DNA of 64,000 nucleotides, from the NCBI GenBank assembly GCA_029532415.1, contig JAQOTA010000047.1:2542001-2606000 (forward strand). The letters run 5' to 3'. This document shows positions 10,747 to 22,390 of the stretch, piece after piece (position 1 is the stretch's first letter; every line of letters starts with the position of its first letter). A model generated the notes under the pieces. That model did no database searches. It had not been told where the DNA came from and worked only from the letters and a program-made list of their open reading frames with translations. The stretch is from Marasmius tenuissimus (lineage: Eukaryota > Basidiomycota > Agaricomycetes > Agaricales > Marasmiaceae). The position numbers were made by a program, and so were the translations under genes.

Positions 10747-12061
10747 TCATCTGCTACTCTCATACGCAGAAACATATTCCGGTGGCGCTTCTTCTGTACC
10801 CTCAATTATTTCCATTCTCTGCATCAACAAACGTATCTCTGTCTGCATAGCCCGGTATCGATTATCATCTCCGAGAGTTGAAGTCTCGCCACTTTCGCTG
10901 CCGTCTCGCTCGGTGTGAGGCTGTTGAGGACTGATAGATTGCTTGCCTGCCGTAGGTCCAGTCACGCGGTTGTTAAACCCCTGAACAACCTTTCGGTTTG
11001 AAGTCGGTATGGACGAGAGTTCTCTATGTCCACGAGAGTGATCTAATATAGGAGCTTTAGGTGGAAAAGGACAAATAACTGCCGCTGTTTGCTCAAAGTC
11101 CTGCACTCGCTGATCTGTAACGAGCGTCGCAAATCAGTACGAGGATACATGAGTTCGTGTGTTTATTACTTTGCTTACTTCTTCGTCTGCGTAAGAAGAC
11201 AAAGCCGGCGACAAGTACGACCAGGAAGCCAGCGCCTCCAACTGAGGCACCAATGATTTTTGCTCGAGAACTGTTGGAGCCGGAAATATTGGAATCGGCG
11301 GCTACCGAGGGAGCCGGCGGATCAGAAGATGAGGTATTGGAATCAGTGGTTAGGGAAGGTGGCGCGCTGGAAGGTAAGATTGTTAGCCTTCAAGCCCAGA
11401 GCAGAAGACAATAATCCATGCTTTTCTTCACCTTGACGTTAGTGACGGTGTGGTTCCTTCCACAGTGCCTACAGGAGACACAACCATCATCCGCTCGGTC
11501 ATAAGCGCCTGCAATGCATCTGGAGGACCTTTTACTATGCTCGGAAGACCGCTAAGGTACGCGGTTCTCTTCAGCGCAGCATTTTGATGCTCATACTAGA
11601 TACCACGTACGTCACTTCTAACACGATTAATATGCCTTCCACTGTGAGAGGGCTGTTTCAGGTCAAGTAGCCACTTTTTAGGACAATGTGAACAGCTCTG
11701 TGAGAGAACAAAGCACTAACCCAACGGTCGTGGCCGTGAATATTAGTGGCCCCTGGCCCTGTGTCCCGTCAAAGGTTATTTTTCCCATGGGATCTCCCGG
11801 GTCTCCATCTTCGGGTATCAAGGCTAGTGTTCCTGCTCCAGTGTCAGTAAGACCGCGATACCAGGTAATCGTTTGTGGCTGAAAGACGGTAATGGTAGCC
11901 GGCGGTAGGTCAAACTGGTAGGCCCGCATCCCGCGAAAGAGATACAAAAGCAGAAAGATGTTGAATTGAAGAGCCCAACTGTATGGGGGAAAGAAGGGAA
12001 GGGTTGGTCAATATTTCTCCAAGCCTGACTTGAATGCGGTACTACCGTACCAAAGCTTCAT
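10747..12061 (-). pseudogene. PPEY membrane-protein family, copy A
   Basis: Same gene model as the copy at 16.1 kb. Exon 1 is 12051-12061 (MKL + split codon). The intron donor is GTACGG, and a usable acceptor at 11979 gives a hydrophobic signal peptide followed by the PPATITVFQPQ motif. The transmembrane exon, the last intron (GTAATA...TTACAG) and the tail ending in PPEY and stop are all present. The exon after the 23-base segment carries TGA where other copies have CGA, again a CpG transition. The copy is therefore probably dead. Function would be that of the family: a single-pass surface protein with a cytoplasmic PPxY. Confidence 0.6.
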
Positions 12062-13144
12062 CACCGAGATAAAAGGAAAGAAGGAAAGAAAGAAGGGGTA
12101 CTTACTCTCCAAGCCCTGAGATCCGACAATAAGTACTTACAGGAAAAAGATTAGACAAGGTTTGATGACTCACAGCAGATGTTCTGACTGATGAAGCGGA
12201 TTCGGAGATCATGATTTCCATCTTGTTTTTTCCCCCCTTTTCCCAGGGCAGCCCCGTACTTGGTCAATACTTTCAAGACTTCAGAGACAGAAGCGTCAGT
12301 AGGTCTGCTGAAAGGCCATATCTATGTACCAAAGAGGCTGTACTCGAAAGAAGTCGAATATTCGTGAGAGTAACTGTACTCTCTAGACCTCTGGATGTCC
12401 GGGTGAATTCTCAAACACATGTTAGCATCTCATCGCCAAGAAAGCACTGCCCAAAACCCCAAGAAGTATGATCTACCGCCTGTGCACACAATCTGTAACT
12501 CCCGATGCAAGGAGTTTAGCAATGTCCAAGACTTACACGAGGGGAGTGATAGTACAGTTCGAGATAACGGCTATCAAGAAATGGTCCTCTCATTCTCCGG
12601 GGCTGGACAGTACTCAGAGCTGCTACAAATGCGACCTGTGTACACCAGGCCTTGTTCCTGTGTTTTTGAATCAACTACGGTGAGTATAACCTTGCTCAAT
12701 GAGCTATATCACGCCTGAGATCAATATTCGGACCGGTCAGGACAGCCCAAACAAGAACAACCCCCAGTCAAAACACAATCGCTCGATGCGACACAAGGAG
12801 TGGTAGCTATGTTCCCGAAGCACACGACTTTTGATGGGTTTCTCGGTGCACCAATGATGATACTGGAACTTCTTCCGTCATAACTCCTGATCTCGAGAGA
12901 AGTCATCACAGACGACACCACATGAAGCGAGACCACTGGGACTTAGACGAGTTTTTGGGGTATTATGGGTAGTAGCAGGTAGATGTATCGGAAGGGGCCA
13001 CTGTAAAGGAGCTATTAGATTGATCATGAAAGAACGCAACGGCGAACGCACCCAGCATCGGGGATGTATGGCTACATCCCATTACTCCTCCACCACCACG
13101 CGTACAATCCCGGTCCAAAGCTATCTTGTTACCTATAGTACGGT

Positions 13145-13445
13145 TCATGGGTGTATTATTGTGAGCTCTTTCGAAGGGGGATAATCGTGTGCCGGAAGAG
13201 TGGCGTTCATATTCAACGAGTTCCAATCAGCCTAGGTGGTGTCCTCAAAAGAGAAGATCTTTTACCTTTAGTTTCAGGGCGTGGTCCCGAGGGAAGTGAG
13301 TCAAGGACCCAAGGTCGTATCTCGGATTCTTGACTCGTGAGGGGAAGACATTCGGGTTCGCGTGAAGGACGTTGAATGGTATGATAACTCCCCCACCGTC
13401 TCTCTGGGCTTTATTGGCGGAGTTAGTCGCTCGGGATCCTCCATC
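13145..13445 (-). pseudogene. NPRY-type exon relic with a 34-base intron
   Basis: The minus strand has an exon ending NPRYDLGSLTHF...KLK, then GTAAAAG...CACCTAG (34 bases), then an in-phase exon (ADWNSLNMNATLPAHDYPP...) to a stop at 13145-13147. The copy at 38.1-38.6 kb shares both pieces in the same frame (NPRYNLDSLPL; NSWNMNATLPAHEYPP), which supports coding origin. Here a 7-base insertion upstream breaks the frame. The partner instead lost its acceptor AG. Related exons occur near 57600-57690 and 61870-61930. No function is recognised. Confidence 0.4.
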
Positions 13446-14523
13446 AAGCGGTAACGAATCATTTAGTCTCTGGCATCAGCTCCGGATCTCATTGTCTCGA
13501 CTGACCATGGTGAATACTCTTACCTTTTTGAATCCAGTCGAGATGTAGACGGTATTAAGACAAAGACCATGTCCGATCTCGCGTCTGTGCCTTCGATAAA
13601 CCCGAGACATTTTCGGATGACCAGAGATCTATGAGCTGGATAAGCACTTGGTGTTTGTATGCGTACCCGTATGTTCCATATGCTTATCGCTGCCATGGCC
13701 TACCAACACCACCTGTCAAACTTCGGGGTTCCCATTTACATCTCATGATAATCGTACTTGAGCCCTTTGACAAATCCTCCAGCTTGTTTTTCCTCTCGTC
13801 ATGAGTCCCGAGGAGAATAAATAGGATGATCATCCGACTCTTCGATGGATTGGTTATCCCCGCCGACGATGTGAAAGACTCTGTCTTCCCAACTGCTTGG
13901 GTGTTCCCCATTTAAGTACTCAACTACAACGAAGGTGCGTAAAGATCACTCACACACGTTCATATTGGAGCTGGCAGTCATCTACCCAGGTCGAATCCTG
14001 CTTGTCTTCTGGACGGCACATTTATTAATAGCGAGAAATACATCCCAATCTCGGCAGACGAGTGGACCTTTCGAAACCAAAGGTAATAATCATATTCTGC
14101 GGGTCCGTGTCTTGGAGTCGTTGGTGCTGGGGAGGGTGAAACAGCGGAATGAAACGATGAAACTATTGCAGGGAGTTGTTGTCCACGACTCTGTGCGTTT
14201 CAGTATTTGTTTCGTGTTCTGAATGATGCGGGCTCGAGACTGCGGTGAGACTTTGGACGAACGAGGCTATTCGATCGGGTAGGATGAGGTAGGTGATGAT
14301 GGAAACTGTATCGGATATAGCCTGAGACCTCCGAGAAACGAGTTCAGAGTGGTAAAAAAAAGCAACGGCGCTGGGCGAACGCACCCTTGATATATACCTA
14401 TATCCCGTTGCTCTTCCAGCACCTGTATAAACCCAGTCCCAAGGAGTGCACACAGCCAGCTAGCATGGTGAATTGGAAAGTTGTTTACCATTGAATCTCG
14501 AGAATTACCAGCGGTCGGGACTG

Positions 14524-14989
14524 TCAGTGGAGGAGGAGAGCGTATTGGGTGAGGGGGGGAAAACGCCCACTTGGAGGCTTGGCGCCCACCCACCATCCCG
14601 CCGGCCGGTCGAGCGAATGTTTAGATCGGAAGGTTGTCATGGCTATATATCGCGGCAGATATGATTGTGTAATCAATGAGGAGGCGAACGGAGAACGGCC
14701 ACTGGGAGTCGCTCGGTTGCGCTGATTGTGGTAGTACAAGGTGGGATTCCAGATGACGATTTCCGTAACCCGTTTTTGATTGAGAAGTGATAAAGACGAC
14801 TGGTTTTGGTGTGTTGGCATACAAAACGTTGTCGGATATCAATGAACACAGTATATATAGCATGGCTGAAGGAGACGGCCTGAGTAAGACAAGCTGTAAG
14901 AAGAAAAAGAGCAAAGGGGAACGCACCCGATGAGCACTGAACGTGGTACCTCCATTCCAAAACCCGTCGCTCTTAAGTTTCACCACCAT
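14524..14989 (-). pseudogene. Frameshifted copy of the MVVK-type ORF
   Basis: The protein starts MVVKLKSDGFWNG and carries DNVLYANTPKPVVFIT, matching the intact ORF at 40069-40374 (MVVKFKSNGFRNG; DNALYANAPKSVIFIT). After that point the match continues only in another frame, so there is an indel. A 33-base segment GTGCGTTCC...TTCTTACAG inside it has perfect intron ends. No family is recognised. Confidence 0.4.
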
Positions 14990-15439
14990 CCTGGTCTATA
15001 GCTCCTATAGTTTATAGGAGAACGGAAGATAAATCTCCTTTGACAAACACGCCTGTGAAGCTTGTGGAGGAGTTTGGATCATGGTGTGGTGGATTAACCG
15101 TTCATCGAGCATCGCGTGGCGATGAGATCGATGTTTGCTTGGAGAAATGGGTTTAGGGTAAGAGGAAGAGCGTTTACGAGGGGTGGAAGGTAACGGCAAA
15201 GCGACCGAGCAACCAAGCGACGTGTAAGCTAAGCGCTAAAAGATGCCATCGGTCCCGATCGGCGCTCCCCCTTTCAAGTACAAAAACCTGACTCGGCCGA
15301 CCCCGAAATTACGTCATGCTTTCCCTTTGACCTGCACCAGTTTCTCGACCATCACTCCTTGACTATTCTCCCTGTCCTCTACCATCTATTAAATTCCGAA
15401 CCTACGCTACACACTCCCATTTTTGTACAAAGGCTACTT

Positions 15440-15605
15440 ATGGGAAAAATTAAAAACTCCATTGCCCGAGATGAATTCTTTCTTCCTCCCTACCCACCCA
15501 ATGTCGTCAAGTTCATCCATCGTCGACGCACACCCATCCTGCATACATGCATCACATATTGAGATGAATTCAGGACAGAAAAGCACGAAACCGTCTACGA
15601 CCAAT
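15440..15605 (+). pseudogene. TatD-like N-terminal exon relic, copy 1
   Basis: A short plus-strand frame reads SSSSSIVDAHPSCIHASHIEM. It aligns with the better copy at 37274-37405 (SIIVDTHTHLPSIHETYRSK), which resembles the metal-binding start of TatD-type hydrolases (DxHxH). Here the second metal-binding His is lost (DAHPS). No downstream catalytic exons are visible. The family call rests on this motif alone. Confidence 0.3.
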
Positions 15606-16100
15606 ATTACCGCCTTGACTCTATTCCAACACCGATTCCGGGGAACTCTCAATCTCAATCCAGCATTGAGATCTCTAAGCTGAACCGGAATCGCTTTTCC
15701 ATATTCTGATTCTTGGAATGTGAACAATCGAGTCGCATCCAGAACGCTTTTCGACACGTGTTTTTTGATACTCATCACCAATCTTTCGTTTATGAGTATT
15801 TAAATCAATCTATAAACGCCGGTTCTTTGGGTCAGGAAATGATATGTCACGAAGAATCGGACTGAACATGCGAAAGGGGGATGCAACCCGTGTCATTGTT
15901 GGTCTATGGGGGAACGGAGTGACGGAAGAGGGCGGTGCGAAAGGTACTATCTCAATAATGTTTCTCCGTTATGGGGAATACCGAGAGGATCTTGGACGTA
16001 TTATCCTATCAAGAATAAATCTACGAGTACAACAGGGGATTTACTCGTACCAAGTTTCCGAATTCCGACCAAACAAAGACACCTATGAAGCAGTTATCCT

Positions 16101-17340
16101 CTAAGTACTCCCGTAAGCAGAGACATACTCCGGTGGCGCCTCTTCTACGCCCTCTACTCTCTCTACTCTCTGCATCAACAGTCGCACCTGTGCCTGCAAC
16201 GCCCGGTAGCTCGCCTGGTCAACTGGTCTGTTGTCGTCTGCGAGAGTTGAAGTTCGGCCACTTTCGTCGTCCTCTTGCTCGATGAGAGACTGTCGAGGAT
16301 TGGTAGATTGCTCGTCTGTCGTAGGTTCAGTCACCCGATGATTAGACCCTTCAGCCACCTTTTGGCTCAAGGTTAGCACGGATGGGGGTTCTTTCCGCTC
16401 ACGAGGGGGATTTGACACGGGAGTTGTAGGTGTGAAAGGATGAATTACTGCCGCTGCTTTATCAAAGTTTTGTAATCTGTCTGCGACAAGCGTCATGAAT
16501 TAGTACGACAATGCATGAGTTTGTGTGTTCACTGCTTACCTCTTACTTGCTTACTCCTTCGCCTACGCAGGAGGAATATGACAATGAGGATGATGAGGAA
16601 CCCTCCGCCCCCAATTGAACCACCCATGATTTTTGCTTGAGAATTGTTGGAGCCAGAGGGATCGTCAGAAGAAGCGATAGTGGATCTAGTGGCTCTCGGG
16701 GGAGACGGTGTACTGGAAGTCGCACTTGTTGACCTTGAAGTCATGAACATTGTTCCTGTCACGGGGTTTGCAGTGGCCACAGCCATTATCTGTACGGTTG
16801 AAAAATAGGTATGAGAGACTGGAACAATAAGTTCTCCCCCACGTCTGAGGTACGCAGTTCTCCTTAATGCGGCATTCAGATGCTCATGGTGGACACACGT
16901 ACGTTGCTACCCCTCCTTCATATATGGCGTGAGGACTATTTCGGGTCAAGTGGGCACTCTTTAGATCCACAAAAATAGCCCTGTGAGAATACAAGGCACC
17001 CACCCAGTCCTTGTAAACGTGAATATCATTAGGCCTTCGGCTTGTGCCCCGTCAAAAGCTGTTCTCGCGAAGGGCTCTTCGAGGCCTTCAGGAATGAAGT
17101 CCATGATTCCTGCTACACTGCCATCTCCGGCATCACGGTGCCAGGCAACCGTTTGTGGCTGAAAGACAGTAATAGTGGCCGGCAGTGGGTCAAAATGGAA
17201 GGCTTGCATCCCATAGAAGAAGTATGATAGAACAAGGATGCTGGGCAGAAGGGACCAAATATATGGGGGAAGAATGGGAGTGATTGGTCAATGTCTTCCT
17301 AGGCCTGACGTGGATGTGATACGTACCGAAGCTTCATCAT
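16101..17340 (-). CDS. PPEY single-pass membrane protein, copy B (best-preserved length)
   Basis: Exon model on the minus strand: 17327-17340, 17004-17240, 16926-16980, 16540-16882, 16101-16480. It totals 1029 bases, a continuous 342-residue frame. Intron 1 (GTACGT...TGCCCAG, 86 bases) joins MMKLR to ILVLSYFFYGMQA, making a signal peptide. Next come the extracellular domain with PLPATITVFQPQTVAW, a Ser/Thr-rich stalk, a Gly-rich helix (GGSIGGGGFLIILIVIFLL), basic residues, and a tail with a coiled segment (RALQAQVRLLMQRVERVE) and PPEY, a PPxY motif of the kind bound by WW-domain ubiquitin ligases. Odd points: a 23-base intron (16981-17003) and a donor reading AT instead of GT at 16925. A cell-surface sensor or receptor role is plausible but unproven. 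Confidence 0.55.
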
Positions 17341-18397
17341 TGAGGGGAAAGGAAGAAAGAAGGGAAGATGGGGCACCTGTCAAGCCTCGAGGTCCCACAT
17401 TAAGTATAGGATAGACAAGGTTTGATAATCCACATCTGATGATCTGACTATTGTTCTTCATCTTGTTTGTATCTGAAGTGGTTCTCACAGTTACTTTCAA
17501 TATCCGAGCAGTCCGAAATCATCAGGTATGTCTATCATCGGAACGACAAGTCCACAAAGAGCTTGCAGAAATATTGAGCACAAAAATGATGTTTTAGTTC
17601 AGGAAGACAAGAATAGCGAGTGAGGGCTGCGTAATTTGGATAGAATTATAAGATATATCCTTCCATCTCGAACACTCCAACAGGAACAGGTGTCAGGCAA
17701 TCAGCTGGATATTTACGGACAGCTGAAGCGGGTGGACTGGCGTGTAGTGAAAAAATATCCCCGGGGCGAGTCCAGCATCAGCTTCCTTGGAAGATAACAC
17801 TGTACGCCCCGCACCGCATGAAAGTAACCCGGAAAGAATCAGGTGGTTCTCAACCGCTCGCAGCGTGGATTCAACCCGACTTTCTCTTGAAACGGTGACT
17901 AGTGGGATCCGACTGAAAGTCCTTATGTTTAAGAACGTCCGATTAAATAGATTTTCCACTGGAATTTCAGGACAAGGCATACTGTCGTTCACTGATGTCA
18001 TCTTTGAGCAGTTGAACTTCACTCGGGGGGTCGTCTTGAAGTCAGTGAGTTCTTGACTTAAATACACAACGTATGCTGACACGGTGACATTGGTTTTGGG
18101 TCACGCTCGCGGCTTTTGCGGATCGTAGATGCGAATACGAATCAACAATCCATTCGACCGGTACCGTACATACAGCTAGTAACACAGCAGAATGATACAC
18201 CGCACTCGGAACATATCATGTACATGAACAATGTGAGAACAGAATAGGTAGTTGGTAGAAACAAACATTGTAGGCGAGCAACAACGAAGGAATTCATGGA
18301 ATGTGAGGTTTGGAGGAGTTGCGCGTCAACCTCCCTGATGTGGCGTTCGTGCTTGATCTCAACGGAGAGACTAACATTTAGTAGAATAATATCTAGA
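17341..18397. other. Upstream flank of copy B, no supported gene
   Basis: The first ~200 bases match the upstream flanks of the other membrane-protein copies. A 129-codon minus frame at 17693-18082 has no recognisable domain, and its equivalent upstream of copy C (about 33900-34080) is not conserved in frame, so I do not call it a gene. Confidence 0.4.
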
Positions 18398-18839
18398 TTA
18401 GCTGGGATGTTGACGGGATAACAAGTAAAACGGGACACGCCTTCGGCCAAGACCCAAGATCGCGCAGACTTCAGCCTCTTCAACACAAATATTCATGTCG
18501 CCATCGGACTCGCAGGCATGGGTGACCACATTTCCGACTTGTTCTTCGAGAATTTCGTCTAATAGGAGCATTCCGGAGTCAAGGTCGAGTGCAGAACTAG
18601 AAAATTATTGGTTCAGCATGGTGGGAGCTGAGTACCTGTGAGCACAATACTCACCTCATACTCTCGAGCTCTGAGCTCGTGCTATCGCTGCCATACCACG
18701 AGTCCTCGGAGTCTATCTCACTGTCATTGTAGCCGGACACTGAGGGCAAATCGTCTGGTTGAAAGTCTTGAGGCTGCATATGAATGTCTGAGCGGATGTG
18801 GTGGAACGGGTTAGAGAGAGAGTTTTGCGGATCAGTCAT
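18398..18839 (-). CDS. Two-exon acidic protein of unknown function
   Basis: Exon 1 is 18655-18839 (ATG at 18839) and exon 2 is 18398-18596. The 58-base intron has GTGAGT at its start and TTTTCTAG at its end. Together they give a 127-residue protein with correct phase and a stop at 18398-18400. The first half is rich in Ser, Asp and Glu (SEIDSEDSWYGSDSTSSELE). The second half begins with a Leu/Glu-rich, probably helical segment (LLLDEILEEQVGNVV) and then a Cys-containing stretch. There is no signal peptide or membrane helix, so it is likely nuclear or cytoplasmic. I recognise no family, and no second copy was seen in this window, unlike most neighbours. Confidence 0.5.
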
Positions 18840-20021
18840 GAGTTCAAGGACATATGATCAACAAACGCACCCAGTGAAATACACGCAGGGCGTGTCTTAT
18901 GTCCTTCATGTCCATGGTCATATTTTTCAAACAATCTGAGCTGGGATCCGGCAGAGATAGGTGTATGGTTGAGGGAGTGAGGATAGGAATATGTCAGAAA
19001 TAAGCATATAAATCAAGCTGGAGAGCATGGGAGCACTGTAAGAGATATCATCATGAGAATGGGCTGTCCATGCTGGGACTGACACGTGTCGCAATGGTAT
19101 TGTTGTCTATTTGGCGATGCTGTGATCTGCCGTTTTGGAACATCCGATGGTTTTCCCAGTGTTTCGTACTGGAAGGGTATGTTGACATTACTTTCACGAG
19201 GAACCCTAATGCCCTGTTAAAAGTACTTGTTTTCAGCTTCACTGGCTTTCCAATCGAAAGCACACTGAACCGGTAAAATCAGTGTGCAACTGGGTGACTT
19301 CAACCCGGCCTGGGGCTCACAGTGTAAGAATAATTCTAGTGACAAGGATCCGAGACAAAATAACGAGAGGGCATTTCATGGAAGCTTCGAGCTCCCGGAG
19401 ACGCTGAGAGGGCAGAGTATTAGGTTGCGGTGCAGTATCAGACATACGTACGTCTGTTCATCGAGGAAAGCAGGGGTGGCGAGCTTGGTGCTTTGGACGA
19501 TCATGGATGGTACATTCATGGTATGAGTCTTGAGGCGTGGTTGGCCAGTGGTTGATACTCGTTGTTTCGATACAAGGTGGAATTGTGAGTCAATAAGACT
19601 GTATTTGGGATACATCATTTACTTTTGACGAGGGTATAGGTATTTTCCTGAAGATCTCGGGTTATAAGCATAAGCAAGCTACCGGGAAGATGTTTTTTTT
19701 TCATGATCAACGAGACGAGTTTGTCTCACCTAGTCAAAAAGTCACCGGTCCCAGTCGGCACTGAGTTTCTTTCAAGTATATATGCAACCTGACTCGTCAC
19801 TCGTCCGACCGGAGAAGATAAGGCCCTCGCGCTGGCATCAATCGTGGTCGGCCCTTGGAATGACAGCAAAAATCAATGTCTGGACCCCTTGAAAGTCCCT
19901 ATTTGATTAGTATGATTGCTTGATATGAGACAAGAAACAGTCGGTCACTGCACAATAAGGTCACTCACACAAACCCAGGGAGGTATCTTGCTTGTCTTGT
20001 GAGACGTACATCTCCTTGATA
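18840..20021. other. Mostly unassigned DNA with one possible spliced minus-strand ORF
   Basis: One copy of the repeated junction motif lies at 18864-18870. At about 19385-19530 the minus strand reads MNVPSMIVQSTKLATPAFLDEQ, followed by a 48-base segment with GTACGT, CCTAATAC and CCCTCTCAG, and a short in-frame ending. The intron signals are good, but the protein is under 70 residues and unrecognised. Otherwise nothing is supported. Confidence 0.3.
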
Positions 20022-20920
20022 GGCAGTTTGCGCAACACGGCCATGGCCAATATTCCTGTTGCGCAGAACGGCTATGGCCATGATTCGGCATTGCGCAGTT
20101 GCCCCACAAAAAAGCTCCAAAAAGCCCCACTTTGGCTGTTAATTTTCGGCCATGGCTTTAAATCGGAATCTTCCTCGTCTCATGGGCCTGTGGAGCGTAG
20201 TGTTCCCAACGGCTTGGCTCAAGCTGTGGCTAAGCCGTCTTGAAGCCGAGCCGAGCTGTGGCAAAAAACAGCTCAGACATAGCCAATCAATGGCTCCAGC
20301 TCAATCTGGCTCAGGAACTGGCTCAGGAACTGGTTCAGCCAGCTCCAAGCTGCCCTGTTTGTACACTTTTTTTTTCATCCTTGTGCACATCTTTTGGTAT
20401 GTTTCTTTGCCACTCATCATATGTATAGAGTACACCCTTGATAGAAAATAGCAAATAATCATGTTGAAAACCAATTCTACATGAGTTTAAGCTTGGGACC
20501 CAAATGCCTGCCTAAATGTGCCTGCCAGATTCTCAACCCTAACCCAGATATATCTGCAACAAATATTTTCAGTGACAAGCATGGCAATGATGATGAGCCC
20601 AAATGTTCAAAATCTTTCATTTTCCATGTCATATAGTCTTCCCAGACCTCATTGTTGGCTTTGGAGGGTGTATGAAGTAGATCAAATTTTGTATGATTTT
20701 GACTGGCTCAAGCCACAGCTGAGCCAGCTCCAAGCTGGACCGAGCTGAGCTGCACGTGATCAACGGCTCGGGAAGCCACTCAGGAGCCGGATTGTTGGAG
20801 TCAAGCCGGAGCCAGACTGGACCAGCCGTTGGCAACACTAGTGGAGCGCAACATCATTTCACAGCCATGGCTGTTTTGCACAACAGGAATTCCAGCCATG
20901 GCTGTGTTGTGCAAGGTGCC
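20022..20920. mobile_element. TIR element (TA target site) carrying a nested hAT-like element
   Basis: The left end GGCAGTTTGCGCAACAC and right end GTGTTGTGCAAGGTGCC are imperfect inverted repeats that continue for about 60 bases (AATATTCCTGTTGCGCA against TGCACAACAGGAATTCC). TA flanks both sides, as for Tc1/mariner-type elements. Removing the nested insertion leaves about 250 bp with no ORF, so this is a MITE. Confidence 0.7.
20198..20840. mobile_element. hAT-like nonautonomous element M1
   Basis: The ends are TAGTGTTCCCAACGGCT and AGCCGTTGGCAACACTA, flanked by the perfect 8-bp duplication GTGGAGCG (20190-20197 and 20841-20848). Eight-base duplications and TAGNG ends are typical of hAT. Subterminal GGCTC/GAGCC motifs are frequent. 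There is no transposase ORF. It sits inside the TIR element 20022-20920, so it is the younger insertion. Confidence 0.88.
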
Positions 20921-22019
20921 TAATAGCAAATCAACTTGACAGATGCAAAGCAAAGAGGTGAAGAGTTATATGAATGGGCTTGGACAAAATGGAACAACTA
21001 ATAATTGCTGTGAGTTGTGGATCGCAACTCTGTAACTTTCAGTGTTCTGAGAGAGGCGGACCAGAGACCGTGGTGACTTTGGACGTTGAACAAGGTCACT
21101 TGATTGAGATTTGGAGGTAGATTTAGGTAGGTGCACTGGGAGTTTTAGATCTAACCTATTGGGACCTTTGTAAAATGAGTCACGTACCAGATGAGTTGTA
21201 CTGACAAAGGAGTGGCGAACGCACCCAGGCATGCCTACATCCATGATCCCATTGCTCTTCTGAAGTGACGTAGAATCCAGGAACCCGCCAGCTAGTGCAT
21301 ACACATCTTCCTTTTGGGTATTTGTATAATCTTGCCAACTAAGATAACCCAGTTGTTTGGAGACAATAATGACCCTCACGCTGGTTACAATTCGGATTGA
21401 TCTGTTTCACCCAAGTCCAACTCCACATTTAGCAAAAGAAAGACATGAAAGGGTTTTGAATTCGATGATAAACACTTCCAATGCCATGATTGGGATGATT
21501 TTCAAGGGTGAGAAAGATGGAGCATGCACCAGCAAACCTATGAGGATCCGGTTCATCACTGATCAGCCCCAGCAGTTGGAATCAGGGTCTGCTAGCCTGA
21601 CAGGCCTGGTCAGTCTCTGATTTGCAAAGGCTTTTTTGGACAGATAATTTTAGTCTGGTAGTGTCTGGTCTGCACCATAGGACTGTCATGTACCTATAGG
21701 CACATATCAGATTGGTATTCTCTCATCAGCAGCTGAATAGGACATACCAGGCTGATGTGCCGTGAGCAGATAAAGGAAGACTAACCAGGGATAGTCAGAC
21801 TCTGTCAGACTGCAGAGCTGGTCAGATGCTGTTGGACTGGCTGAGCTGATTGGACTCCGTCAAAGTTCTCAAGCTGATCAGACGTCGGCAGACTGAGAGA
21901 TAAGTATAGGGATCCCTAAAAATGGTGGAGGCAGCCTCGCCGACACAGAAAAAGGCATGAATGTAAACAAATTTTATTGACAGTACCTACATATGTACAG
22001 AACCTACAGGTACATACTT
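20921..22019. other. Unassigned DNA
   Basis: It contains one junction-motif copy (21218-21224) with preceding exon-like sequence, and a stretch at about 21540-21905 rich in GATCAG/CTGATC-type words. I see no supported gene. Confidence 0.3.
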
Positions 22020-22332
22020 TTACGTGGGGGCCAGCAGCTGTTCAGCGTGTACATACCACCACCATCCTTCTGTCTTTGCAACAACCTGCAAAATTCACAT
22101 ATAAGTAAGTTGATTTGATGAGCAGTGATAGAAAGAATCTACATACCTCTAGGTCCCAGATGTATGGATCCCATAGTGGTGAGTGGTCTGGAGCATTCAG
22201 CAGAAACAGCACATATACATAGTCAGCTTGTGGAAACATAGCTATAGATGTGGTGGGAACGTACCTGTATCCAAAACCTAATTTGGGGTTGTGACCACCT
22301 GCTAATGGATGGAGAAGAACCTCTCTAACCAT
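22020..22332 (-). CDS. C-terminal end of an unknown spliced protein
   Basis: Exon 22147-22332 ends ...DPYIWDLE and is followed by an excellent 61-base intron (GTATGT...TTTTGCAG, 22086-22146). The final exon 22020-22085 reads VVAKTEGWWWYVHAEQLLAPT and a stop. Phase is preserved. The sequence is aromatic and rich in Trp and Tyr. An acceptor (ACAACACAG) just before the first exon suggests more exons upstream. Those would lie across the solo LTR at 22391, so the gene is probably broken. I do not recognise the family; a transposase tail is possible. Confidence 0.45.
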
Positions 22333-22390
22333 TGACTGATAACCTGTGTTGTGATTGCGAGGTGGACAGTTAGGTTTGCAAGTGTTGTGG

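Larger units (their letters stand above)
12062..15810. repeat. Segmental duplication, left copy (partner at 37.8-41.2 kb)
   Basis: From about 12.8 kb on, this DNA aligns in the same order and orientation with 37830-41245: 13200-13350 with 38190-38345, 13430-13930 with 38880-39400, 13925-14470 with 39375-39915 and 14470-15790 with 39920-41235. By eye identity is roughly 80-90% with many small indels. It holds the relics listed separately. The part 12062-12800 shows no supported gene. Confidence 0.7.

Noticed and set aside
13684..13911. A 75-codon minus frame starting MGNTQAVGKTESF
   Set aside because: The matching place in the partner block (about 39206-39400) does not keep the frame.
19284..19526. 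An 80-codon plus frame with several Cys that might be a secreted protein
   Set aside because: No ATG-proximal signal peptide and no second copy; splice signals on the minus strand fit the same stretch better.
21540..21905. GATCAG-rich words as a satellite or binding-site array
   Set aside because: The words are irregularly spaced and no repeat unit could be defined.
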